A DNA stretch of 64,000 nt from positions 1 through 64,000 of the forward strand of contig URAP01000004.1 in assembly GCA_900545935.1 (NCBI GenBank), in the 5' to 3' direction. Position 1 is the first letter of the stretch. Each line of letters starts with the position of its first letter. The notes beneath the pieces are model-generated. The model was given only the letters and a program-made list of their open reading frames with translations, was not told the origin of the DNA and did not search any database. This stretch comes from an uncultured Eubacteriales bacterium (GTDB lineage: Bacteria; Bacillota; Clostridia; Oscillospirales; CAG-272). A program made the position numbers and the translations under genes. This document shows, in pieces, positions 1-7,728 of the stretch.

Positions 1-347
1 AAAAGGGCGCGGACATGGCGCTTTTCGGTCTGCGCTTTTTTAGTTCTCCCCGAGCTGCTGTCACTTCGTACTTAGTTTTCTCCATGCTTTAGTGTTGGAG
101 TGTGATAACTCTGTGTCGAAAAAGGGCGCGGACATGGCGCTTTTCGGTCTGCGCTTTTTTAGTTCTCCCCGAGCGGCTGTCACTTCGTACATAGTTTTCC
201 CCATGCTTTAGTGCGGGAGGGTGATAACTCTGTGTTGAAAAAGGGCGCGGACATGGCGCTTTTTTATTCTTTCTGAGTGCGGTTACTTTGTATGTAGTTT
301 TCCCCATGCTTTAGTGTTGGAGGGCGGTTAATTTGCGTTGCGAGAGG
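1..347. repeat. Tandem repeat, about 119-bp period, 2.9 copies
   Basis: Units start at 1, 120 and 239, each opening with AAAAGGGCGCGGACATGGCG. The first two are nearly identical over 119 bp; the third is shorter and diverged, missing the internal segment after GGCGC. Each unit carries the short palindrome GCGC-GGACATG-GCGC next to a T-run, so each could form a small hairpin. No convincing coding frame crosses the array. The left edge is cut by the window, so the copy number is a minimum. Confidence 0.85.
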
Positions 348-428
348 GTATCGAAGAGAGAGTTTTGGTTTTAGCAAGCCACTGTGCAAAAAATTGCCCT
401 CTATGGACGGACTTTTTTATTTTTTTAC

Positions 429-457
429 TTGACAAAGCCCGTCTGAATATGTATAAT
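429..457 (+). promoter_or_regulatory. SigA-type promoter of yceD-rpmF
   Basis: TTGACA at 429-434 and TATAAT at 452-457 are separated by exactly 17 bp. Transcription would start near 464, giving a leader of about 70 nt before the GTG start at 534. Confidence 0.85.
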
Positions 458-533
458 ACTATTTGTGACATTTTGCGTAGCGGTCGGAGTGGATGCTCCG
501 CGACAGACTGCTGTGCCGACAGCGGAGGGTACG

Positions 534-1079
534 GTGAATAGGATTGATATGTTTCCGCTGCTTTCCGGCGGATGCGATACGATAGATATATCGTTTGAAA
601 TGCTTCCCGAGCCGATTCCCGAGCAGGGCATCACTTTCAGTGAGCCGTGTAAGGTAACGGGATATGTCACGAACAGGTCGGGCTATATCAGCCTGCATCT
701 GCACACCGAGGTCTCGTATGAGGCGGAGTGTGCGAGATGTCTTAAGCCTGTTATGAGGACCGAGACTGTTGATCTCGAAAAGACGGTCGCTGCAAGAGAC
801 AGCCTTGAGGACGCAGGTTCCGACGAGGTCGAGCTCGACTATGTGCTTATCGAGGACGGTGTACTCGATGTGGAGGCTCCGCTCACAGAGCAGCTGCTGC
901 TCGCGCTTCCCACCAAGGTCCTTTGCAAGGAGGATTGTCGCGGTCTGTGTCCGAAGTGCGGACACGACAGAAACGATGGCGACTGCGGGTGTGACCTGCA
1001 CGAGCCGGATCCGAGGCTTGCCTGCCTCGCGAAGTTGCTCGTTTCCGATGACGGCGATGAAGAGAGCGGAGAAAAATAA
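534..1079 (+). CDS. yceD: YceD family (DUF177) protein
   Basis: 181-residue DUF177/YceD protein, a small conserved family almost always encoded just before rpmF and thought to act in rRNA metabolism or ribosome assembly. The C-terminal half has the family's cysteine pattern (CARC, then CKEDCRGLCPKCG). The GTG at 534 is preferred because GGAGG lies at 524-528, five bases upstream. An ATG at 465 would fall almost on the predicted transcription start, and the ATG at 549 lacks a ribosome-binding site. It is followed after about 50 bp by rpmF and shares its promoter. Family assignment is confident; the biochemical role is not established by sequence. Confidence 0.85.
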   Translation: MNRIDMFPLLSGGCDTIDISFEMLPEPIPEQGITFSEPCKVTGYVTNRSGYISLHLHTEVSYEAECARCLKPVMRTETVDLEKTVAARDSLEDAGSDEVELDYVLIEDGVLDVEAPLTEQLLLALPTKVLCKEDCRGLCPKCGHDRNDGDCGCDLHEPDPRLACLAKLLVSDDGDEESGEK

Positions 1080-1128
1080 TCAATACAGCTGATAAGTTTT
1101 TTCAGATCTTAAAGGAGGTGTACGGCAA

Positions 1129-1314
1129 ATGGCAGTACCGAAGAGAAAGGTTTCTAAGGCAAGAAGAGATAAGAGACGTTCCAGCGTATGGAAGCTTGAT
1201 ATGCCCGGTATGATCAAGTGCCCGAAGTGCGGTGAGTACAATCTTGCGCACCGTGTATGCAAGGCTTGCGGAACATACAGAGGCAAGGAAATCATCAAGG
1301 TTGACGCTGAGTGA
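1129..1314 (+). CDS. rpmF: Large ribosomal subunit protein bL32
   Basis: 61-residue bL32 with the conserved start MAVPKRKVSKARRDKRRS and the zinc-binding CPKC...CKAC pairs, so this is the four-cysteine, zinc-containing form. AAAGGAGGTG sits just upstream. Length is normal. It is co-transcribed with yceD and ends before a rho-independent terminator at about 1355. Confidence 0.97.
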   Translation: MAVPKRKVSKARRDKRRSSVWKLDMPGMIKCPKCGEYNLAHRVCKACGTYRGKEIIKVDAE

Positions 1315-1354
1315 TCCCGTACGCTCCCCAGAGAGAACGAGGAACTTTCGTCGC

Positions 1355-1398
1355 AAAATCGGGCGCGTGCGCGGCATGATGCCCGGTTTTTTTCGTTT
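1355..1398 (+). terminator. Rho-independent terminator after rpmF
   Basis: Inverted repeat AAATCGGGC ... GCCCGGTTT followed by a long T-rich tract closes the yceD-rpmF unit. Confidence 0.75.
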
Positions 1399-1448
1399 TA
1401 TTTTTTTCTTTTTTGGGGCTGTGCCCCGATTGACCGTCTGAATGGGGG

Positions 1449-2762
1449 GTGACCGAAACGGTCGAGATATCTGCTGTTATAAGCGGCTCGAGAGCCGACC
1501 GTGCCGGTATTCACCCGGGTGACTGCCTGATATCCATCAACGGATATGATATCGGAGACGTTCTCGATTACCGTTTTCGGATAACCGAGCGGCGGGTCGT
1601 GCTGAAGATTCATCGCGGACTCGAGCTTTTTGACGTAACGATAAAAAAGCCCGAATACGATGATATCGGACTTGAATTCGCAACCTTTCTTATGGACGAA
1701 AAGCGTTCATGCAGAAACGGCTGCATCTTCTGTTTTATCGATCAGAATCCGCCGGGAATGCGTGAGACGATATATTTTAAGGATGATGACCGTCGACTCT
1801 CATTTCTGCATGGCAATTATATAACGACTACAAATCTGACCGAGGAGGACATCTCGCGAATAACCGAGATGCACTGCTCGCCGATAAATATCTCGGTCCA
1901 TACCACAAATCCCGAGCTGCGCTGTAAGATGATGAAGAACCGCTTTGCCGGCGGAGTACTCGATATCATGCGGCGCTTTGCGGACGCGGGAATCGAGATG
2001 AACGCGCAGGTAGTGCTGTGCCCCGAGCATAACGACGGGGCGGAGCTTGATCGGACGCTGTCCGACCTTGCGGCGCTATATCCGTCGGTCGCAAGTATTT
2101 CCGTTGTACCGGTCGGACTTACGAAATATCGCGAAAAGCTGTATCCGCTGCGCATGTTTACCCCCGATGAGTGCGCTGCCGTAATTGCGCAGGTCGATGC
2201 TTTCGGCGTTGCCTTTAAGCGCGAGCATGATGTGCGGCTTGCCTACTGCTCGGACGAGTTTTATATCGACGCGGGACTGCCGCTGCCTGATGAGGACTAT
2301 TACGACGGCTACCCGCAGCTCGATAACGGCGTTGGACTGATAACCTCCGCACAGAATGAGTTTGATTTTGAGCTTGACTTTTTGGACGAATATTCCCGCG
2401 ACGGAGTCGGCGAGATGTCGGTGGCTACCGGCGCGGCGGCATATGAATTTATATCAGGGCTTGCAGCATCGCTTGAGGAGCGCGTGGACGGGCTGAAGAT
2501 TCACGTATATAAGATAGAAAATGATTTCTTCGGCAGAACGGTAACGGTCGCCGGACTTGTTACCGGCGGTGATATCCTTGCGCAGCTGCGGGAAAAGCCG
2601 CTTGGCGAGCGACTGATAATACCGTCGGTCATGCTGCGCTCGGAGGGCGATCTCTTCCTTGACGGAATGTCGCACGAGGAGCTCGGTGAGGCGCTCGGTG
2701 TGCCGATATGCGTTACCGAGACGGGGGGCGTAGATTTTATCCGAGCGGTGCTTGAGGGCTGA
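1449..2762 (+). CDS. DUF512 family radical-SAM-like protein with N-terminal PDZ domain
   Basis: 437 residues. Residues 1-65 resemble a PDZ domain (GSRADRAGIHPGD). They are followed by a cysteine cluster CRNGCIFCFIDQ (C-x3-C-x2-C) typical of a radical-SAM 4Fe-4S site, and then the DUF512 domain. The start is the GTG at 1449: an in-frame stop at 1431 leaves almost no upstream room. The only G-rich stretch (GGGGGG) abuts the start, so the ribosome-binding site is poor. The gene lies just upstream of der and plsY, a grouping common in Firmicutes. Substrate and reaction are unknown; a role linked to ribosome or envelope housekeeping is inference from synteny only. Confidence 0.85.
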   Translation: MTETVEISAVISGSRADRAGIHPGDCLISINGYDIGDVLDYRFRITERRVVLKIHRGLELFDVTIKKPEYDDIGLEFATFLMDEKRSCRNGCIFCFIDQNPPGMRETIYFKDDDRRLSFLHGNYITTTNLTEEDISRITEMHCSPINISVHTTNPELRCKMMKNRFAGGVLDIMRRFADAGIEMNAQVVLCPEHNDGAELDRTLSDLAALYPSVASISVVPVGLTKYREKLYPLRMFTPDECAAVIAQVDAFGVAFKREHDVRLAYCSDEFYIDAGLPLPDEDYYDGYPQLDNGVGLITSAQNEFDFELDFLDEYSRDGVGEMSVATGAAAYEFISGLAASLEERVDGLKIHVYKIENDFFGRTVTVAGLVTGGDILAQLREKPLGERLIIPSVMLRSEGDLFLDGMSHEELGEALGVPICVTETGGVDFIRAVLEG

Positions 2763-2851
2763 TCCGTTTGATCGGCAGCGCGCCGTGCATTACCTCACAC
2801 AAAATTATCCGAGAAAGGAATGCCCCCGTTACGGGCGGCGAGGTCAAATAA

Positions 2852-4177
2852 ATGAGCAAGCCCATAGTTGCAATTGTCGGCAGACCTAATGTGGGAAAGT
2901 CGACGCTCTTTAATAAGATATCGGGCTCGAGGATCTCCATCGTAGAGGATACTCCCGGCGTTACGCGCGACCGTATCTACAACGATATCGAGTGGAACGG
3001 CAGAGCGCTGACTCTCGTTGACACCGGCGGTATCGAACCGCGCGTGGATGACATGATGCTCGGATATATGCGCGAGCAGGCGCAGACTGCTATCGAGACG
3101 GCAGACGTTATCGTGTTCATGGTCGATGTGACGACCGGTGTTACCGCCTCCGACCGCGATGTTGCTACAATGCTGATGAAGAGCCGCAAGCCGCTTATCC
3201 TTTGTGTTAACAAAGTCGACTCGGTCGGCGAGCTGCCGATGGAGTACTACGAGTTCTATGAGCTCGGCATAGACGGTGATCCTATTCCCGTATCATCGGT
3301 TCACGGAACCGGAACGGGCGATCTGCTCGACCGCATAGTTGAGCTTTGTCCGGATATCGAGGGCGAGGAGGAGGACGACTCGATCAAGGTCGCTGTCATA
3401 GGAAAGCCGAATGCCGGTAAGAGCTCGATAATCAATAAGATCCTCGGCGAGAATCGCCTTATCGTCTCAAATATCGCCGGCACCACCCGCGATGCGATAG
3501 ATACGGCGTTTGAAAATGAGTTCGGCAGATACACCTTCATCGACACGGCGGGAATACGCCGTCAGAGCAAGGTAAACGACCGCATAGAAAAATTCAGCGT
3601 TCTGCGCTCGAAGGCGGCGGTAGAACGCGCCGATGTCTGCCTTATCCTAATTGACGGTACGGAGGGACTCACCGAGCAGGACGAGCGTATCGCGGGTCTT
3701 GCGCATGAGGCGGGCAAGCCCTCGGTCATCGTCGTCAATAAGTGGGACGCGGTAGAAAAGGACAACGGCACGGTCAAGGCATTTGAGGACAAGATCCACA
3801 CCGGACTTGCCTATATGTCCTATGCGCCGATAATGTTTGTATCTGCCAAAACCGGTCAGCGCGTCGGAAAGCTCTTCGAGCTTATCAACCGTATTTACGA
3901 GCAGTCCTGTATGCGTATTTCCACCGGTATGCTCAACGATGTGCTCAGCGACGCTGTTATGCGCGTTCAGCCGCCGACAGATAAGGGCAGAAGGCTCAAG
4001 ATATACTACATCACGCAGACATCGGTCAAGCCTCCGGTGTTCGTTATCTTCTGCAATGATGCCGAGCTGTTCCATTTTTCGTATCAGAGATATATCGAGA
4101 ATCAGATCCGCGAGGTGTTCGGCTTTTACGGTACGCCGATAGTTATTACCGTGCGCCAGCGCGGAGAAAACGGTTGA
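2852..4177 (+). CDS. der: Ribosome biogenesis GTPase Der (EngA)
   Basis: 441-residue Der with two tandem GTPase domains and a C-terminal KH-like domain. G domain 1 has GRPNVGKSTLFNK and DTGG with NKVD; G domain 2 has GKPNAGKSSIINK, DTAG and NKWD. Der acts in 50S subunit maturation and is normally essential. Length matches the family. The ribosome-binding site (GAGGT) is weak. It follows the DUF512 gene by 89 bp and precedes plsY by 21 bp, so the three probably form one transcription unit. Confidence 0.97.
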   Translation: MSKPIVAIVGRPNVGKSTLFNKISGSRISIVEDTPGVTRDRIYNDIEWNGRALTLVDTGGIEPRVDDMMLGYMREQAQTAIETADVIVFMVDVTTGVTASDRDVATMLMKSRKPLILCVNKVDSVGELPMEYYEFYELGIDGDPIPVSSVHGTGTGDLLDRIVELCPDIEGEEEDDSIKVAVIGKPNAGKSSIINKILGENRLIVSNIAGTTRDAIDTAFENEFGRYTFIDTAGIRRQSKVNDRIEKFSVLRSKAAVERADVCLILIDGTEGLTEQDERIAGLAHEAGKPSVIVVNKWDAVEKDNGTVKAFEDKIHTGLAYMSYAPIMFVSAKTGQRVGKLFELINRIYEQSCMRISTGMLNDVLSDAVMRVQPPTDKGRRLKIYYITQTSVKPPVFVIFCNDAELFHFSYQRYIENQIREVFGFYGTPIVITVRQRGENG

Positions 4178-4198
4178 GTGCGGTGAGGGGGCATTTTA

Positions 4199-4903
4199 AT
4201 GTTTAATTTTAATAATATATGGCTCTACGGAATCTTCGGGATCATCGCGCAGAATACGGGCGCGGCGGCATGGAAGATAGTCGGCGTTGTGCTTTCGTTG
4301 ATTGCGGCATATCTGCTCGGCAGCCTTAATTTCGGCGTTATCATATCTCGCCTTGCCTATCGCGACGATGTGCGCAAGCATGGCTCCGGAAACGGCGGCA
4401 TGACCAATATGCTCCGTACCTACGGTAAGGCGCCCGCTGTTCTGACCCTTGTCTGCGATGCGGCTAAGGCTGTGCTCTCTATCCTGCTTTTCGGCAGACT
4501 CTTCGGCGGCGCGCTCGGCGCGACCTTTGCGGGGCTCGGATGCATTGTCGGTCATGCCTTTCCGCTCTATTTCGGCTTCCGCGGAGGCAAGGGCGTTGTC
4601 ACCGTAGCGGTCATGATAATGTGTCAAAACTGGATAGTCGGTCTTACGCTTATGGCGGTTTTCTTTACCGTAGTGCTTACGACAAAGTATGTTTCGCTCG
4701 GCTCGTGCATTTGTATGGTCATATACCCGTACGTGCTGTATAAGTTTACCGGCGCGGGAACGCATATTCTCGTCGCCATGGCGGCATCGCTGCTTGTCCT
4801 ATGGCTTCATCGCGAAAATCTCCGCCGTCTGCGCAGCGGAACCGAAAACAAGATCTCACTGTCCTCGAAAAAGAAGAAAAAAGAGAGCGAAGAATCGAAA
4901 TAA
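4199..4903 (+). CDS. plsY: Glycerol-3-phosphate acyltransferase PlsY
   Basis: 234-residue integral membrane acyltransferase using acyl-phosphate to acylate sn-glycerol-3-phosphate in the first step of phospholipid synthesis. The PlsY motifs are present: GSLNFG in the first loop, GSGNGGMTNMLR (phosphate binding), and HAFPLYFGFRGGKGVVT. Several hydrophobic segments span the protein, and the C-terminus is a lysine/serine-rich tail (SSKKKKKESEES). GAGGGG eight bases upstream fixes the ATG. It is encoded directly after der. Confidence 0.95.
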   Translation: MFNFNNIWLYGIFGIIAQNTGAAAWKIVGVVLSLIAAYLLGSLNFGVIISRLAYRDDVRKHGSGNGGMTNMLRTYGKAPAVLTLVCDAAKAVLSILLFGRLFGGALGATFAGLGCIVGHAFPLYFGFRGGKGVVTVAVMIMCQNWIVGLTLMAVFFTVVLTTKYVSLGSCICMVIYPYVLYKFTGAGTHILVAMAASLLVLWLHRENLRRLRSGTENKISLSSKKKKKESEESK

Positions 4904-4936
4904 TCGCGAGAATTATTATTAAAATAAAAAAAACTA

Positions 4937-4965
4937 TTGATTTTAATAATTATTTATGATATAAT
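4937..4965 (+). promoter_or_regulatory. Promoter of rpmB
   Basis: TTGATT at 4937-4942 and TATAAT at 4960-4965, 17-bp spacer. It drives a leader of about 105 nt before rpmB. Confidence 0.75.
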
Positions 4966-4971
4966 ACTCTC

Positions 4972-5062
4972 ATCGTGCTGACACGGTCGGCAGGACTATG
5001 TCAGCGTAGTTCCGATTTTCTCGGTCGGATACGAGGTCTTGTAAAGTAACTACCATCAATCA
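4972..5062 (+). promoter_or_regulatory. Structured 5' leader of rpmB
   Basis: Between the promoter and the ATG lie two inverted repeats: CTGACA (4979-4984) with TGTCAG (4999-5004), and TCCGA with TCGGA around a short loop near 5012-5030. This could be an autoregulatory ribosomal-protein leader, but I do not recognise a named family. Confidence 0.35.
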
Positions 5063-5076
5063 TGGAGGTGTTAAAT

Positions 5077-5265
5077 ATGGCAAAGTGTGATATCTGCGGA
5101 AAAGGCGTGACATTCGGTCTCAATGTCTCCCACTCTAACCGCAAGACGAACAGAACCTGGAAGCCTAATGTCAGAAAGGTCAGAGTCGTAACCGATAACG
5201 GTACTCATAAGTCTGCATACGTCTGCACAAGCTGCCTGCGTTCGGGCAAAGTTACCCGCGCGTAA
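5077..5265 (+). CDS. rpmB: Large ribosomal subunit protein bL28
   Basis: 62-residue bL28 beginning MAKCDICGKGVTFG, with the conserved SHSNRKTNRTWKPN and a second cysteine pair (CTSC), giving a zinc-binding form. GGAGGTG at 5064-5070 selects the ATG at 5077 over the one at 5062. It is monocistronic: promoter upstream, strong terminator downstream. Confidence 0.97.
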   Translation: MAKCDICGKGVTFGLNVSHSNRKTNRTWKPNVRKVRVVTDNGTHKSAYVCTSCLRSGKVTRA

Positions 5266-5297
5266 GTGCATGCAGCTGAAAAGGATATGTAGCTAAG

Positions 5298-5341
5298 TGG
5301 TCTTTCGCGGGCTGAACCGCGTAAGACCATTTTTCTTTTTA
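5298..5341 (+). terminator. Rho-independent terminator after rpmB
   Basis: Stem TGGTCTT..CGCGG paired with CCGCG..AAGACCA, then TTTTTCTTTTT. Confidence 0.9.
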
Positions 5342-5364
5342 TCATACAAAAAATCGGAGGATAT

Positions 5365-6234
5365 ATGAGCGCAGAGCGTCACATAAAAAGAATATATCTG
5401 TCTGCCGAGGCGGATTTTGCGGTGAGCGATATACTCTCGATGTATTCGGGTGTTGTGCCTACGCCGCTTCCCCCGTTTTCGCGGCTCGGCGCGCCCGTCG
5501 CCTCACATGCCGATATGCTGATGCTGTCGCTCGACGGCAGGTTATATACCTACGGTGAATATTTAAGCTGTGATCCCGGACTGCTCATGTCCCGTGCGCA
5601 TCGCATATCCGGCTCCGGCACGGAAGCTTGCAGAGCCTCGGCATATATTGATAGGTGCGACAGTGATGTAGGCACTATCCGGTGCGGCGATATGCCCGGG
5701 ATATGCCGTGTCGCTCTGCCTGAGGGCGATGGTTTGCTCGGCTATCCGAGCGATATTTCTCTAAACGCTCTGCCGCTTACTACCCCGCGCGGGCGCTTTC
5801 TTCTCTGCCGCAGTGATATGCTCGCGCCCGAGCTGAGACGTGCCTCGGAGGAATCGGGCAGAGAGGTAGTCGATGTCCGGCAGGGCTACACGCACTGCTC
5901 TGTGTGTACCGTTGCAGACGGCAGGATAATCACGGCGGATCGAGGCATAGCGCGCCGCGCAGAAGAGCTCGGCGCGGAGGTTCTGCTTATCTCATCCGGC
6001 GGCATCAAGTTTCCGCCGTACGATACCGGATTTATCGGCGGAGCGAGCGTTCGTGTCGGCTCCTGCCTTATCTTTTTCGGCGAGCCGAAAAAGCACCCGG
6101 ACGGCGAACGAATTCTCGGCTTCTGCCGCGAGGCGCTGCAGGACGGGGCGGAGCTTGACGGCATCCCGCTGCGCGAGATAGCGCATACGCTCGGACGGCT
6201 GCGCGATTTCGGCTCGGCTGCCGTAATATATTAA
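5365..6234 (+). CDS. DUF6873-like (guanidino-group-modifying-enzyme-fold) protein
   Basis: 289 residues. The sequence resembles the DUF6873 family, related in fold to arginine deiminase/dimethylargininase-type enzymes. Likely landmarks are HADMLML near residue 50, GYTHCSVC near 178 (a candidate catalytic His/Cys pair) and GFIGGASV near 226. No signal peptide or membrane segment is visible, so it is probably cytoplasmic. CGGAGGA precedes the ATG. It stands alone between the rpmB terminator and a lipoprotein gene. Family assignment is from memory of the motif pattern; the substrate is unknown. Confidence 0.6.
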   Translation: MSAERHIKRIYLSAEADFAVSDILSMYSGVVPTPLPPFSRLGAPVASHADMLMLSLDGRLYTYGEYLSCDPGLLMSRAHRISGSGTEACRASAYIDRCDSDVGTIRCGDMPGICRVALPEGDGLLGYPSDISLNALPLTTPRGRFLLCRSDMLAPELRRASEESGREVVDVRQGYTHCSVCTVADGRIITADRGIARRAEELGAEVLLISSGGIKFPPYDTGFIGGASVRVGSCLIFFGEPKKHPDGERILGFCREALQDGAELDGIPLREIAHTLGRLRDFGSAAVIY

Positions 6235-6352
6235 CTCAATATACATATAATGTTACATGTGCATTAATATCTGATTGCTATAATGCAAGAAGAAGTACCC
6301 GTATACTACCTGAGCCGATGGCTCAAAAAAATCGTGAAAGGCAGTGATAGGT

Positions 6353-7402
6353 ATGAAAAATCAAGAGAAACGTTTGCATAGACCTCGCATCGCATCGCGC
6401 CTCGTATCGCTCATCGCGGTACTGCTCGCGCTCGTCTGCGTCGGCTCGCTCGCGTCATGCGGCGCCGTGCGCTCCGCTGACGGCTACGCTGAGAGCAACG
6501 GCTATTACGGCGGGATCGAATCGGGCGGCAAAACGAACGGAAGCGGTTCCGCGTCCGATGAGTCGTCGGGCATAGCATCGGACAGCGTAGCCTCCGACCG
6601 AAAGATAGTCAAGACCGTAGAGCTTTCGCTCGAATGCTACGATTATACCGCAACAGCTTCCGCCGTGACCGACGCTGCGGATGCCGTCGGCGGATATGTC
6701 GAGAGCTGCGAGGAATACGGCACAAGCATGCTCTCCTCCGACAGCAGGGTAGGGAGGCACGGCAGATATACCGTACGCGTTCCCGCAGATAAGCTCGATG
6801 AGTTTACTGCGGCAATATCGGGCGGCGACGTTAATGTTCTCTCCCGCAGCGAAAGCACCGATGATATAACCGACAGCTACTACGATACCGAGTCGCGCAT
6901 ATCCTCGCTGCGCACGCAGCTCGAACGGCTCGAGCAGCTGCTCGGAGAAGCGAGCGACGTCTCGACGATGCTCGATATCGAGAGCAGACTCGCAGAGGTC
7001 CGCTACGAGCTCGAATCCTATCAGAGCACTATGCAGCGCTACGAGAAAAGGATTGCATATTCGACTGTCAATATCTCGATAACCGAGGTGCGCGTCTACT
7101 CCGAGCAGTCGGAGGATAGCTTCGCGCAGCGACTCGGCAAGGCGTTCTCGTCCTCGTGGGCGGACTTCATCGACGGGCTCGGTAATTTCGCGGTGGGACT
7201 TGTGTATGTGTTCCCCGTGCTGCTCCTGCTCGCAGTGATAGCGGTGATAGTAGTGCTCATAGTACGCTCGGTACGCCGCAGACGTATGGCGCGCGTAACG
7301 CTGACCGGGGCTGACGGTGCGGGTATACACACCGACGGAGGCATTTCCGAGGCGCTACCGAATGCAGGCGGTCCGGATCGTTCGGGCACGGATAAAAGCT
7401 GA
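6353..7402 (+). CDS. DUF4349 lipoprotein
   Basis: 349 residues from the ATG at 6353. A lipoprotein signal with lipobox L-A-S-C ends near residue 27 and is followed by a Ser/Gly-rich linker. Residues about 85-255 form a DUF4349 domain: the repeated theme YTVRVPADKLDEF, a TDDITDSYYD motif, and a long coiled coil rich in LE/ER. A single transmembrane helix (near residues 276-305) and a basic tail follow. Such proteins are exported, membrane-tethered and of unknown function. A GTG nine bases upstream is possible, but neither start has an ideal ribosome-binding site. Confidence 0.8.
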   Translation: MKNQEKRLHRPRIASRLVSLIAVLLALVCVGSLASCGAVRSADGYAESNGYYGGIESGGKTNGSGSASDESSGIASDSVASDRKIVKTVELSLECYDYTATASAVTDAADAVGGYVESCEEYGTSMLSSDSRVGRHGRYTVRVPADKLDEFTAAISGGDVNVLSRSESTDDITDSYYDTESRISSLRTQLERLEQLLGEASDVSTMLDIESRLAEVRYELESYQSTMQRYEKRIAYSTVNISITEVRVYSEQSEDSFAQRLGKAFSSSWADFIDGLGNFAVGLVYVFPVLLLLAVIAVIVVLIVRSVRRRRMARVTLTGADGAGIHTDGGISEALPNAGGPDRSGTDKS

Positions 7403-7728
7403 TAGTGCATTGCAATATTGCAGCGGTGCAACTATCGGGCATTGCGTTAGTTCGATGCAGTGACAGAATATGATATTTCGGCGGGAATCGTTGCATAGAC
7501 TGCTTCGATTCCCGCTTTTCTTTCTTACTTTTATCTTGTGGCGCATCGCTTCATTTTACACGGATTTTACATAAATATGACTTTGTTTTAACATACCTAT
7601 ATTATCATAAACCCGTATATTGCCCCGGTGCGGCGATATACGAGCATTTTTGACCACGAAAAAGAAAAAAAGCATCAAGACAAATAAAGCGGAAGGAAGC
7701 TGCCCGCTGCGCGGCGGGCGAGATCGCG
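7403..7728 (+). other. Intergenic region upstream of the phosphate symporter
   Basis: It contains the terminator at 7481-7525, a possible promoter (ATGACT 7577-7582, 17 bp, TATTAT 7600-7605), and a hairpin at 7612-7642 (CGTATAT with ATATACG) followed by T5 that would sit in the leader of the next gene. No coding frame is seen. Confidence 0.45.
7481..7525 (+). terminator. Rho-independent terminator after DUF4349 gene
   Basis: Perfect 10-bp stem GCGGGAATCG / CGATTCCCGC followed by TTTTCTTTCTT. Confidence 0.9.
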
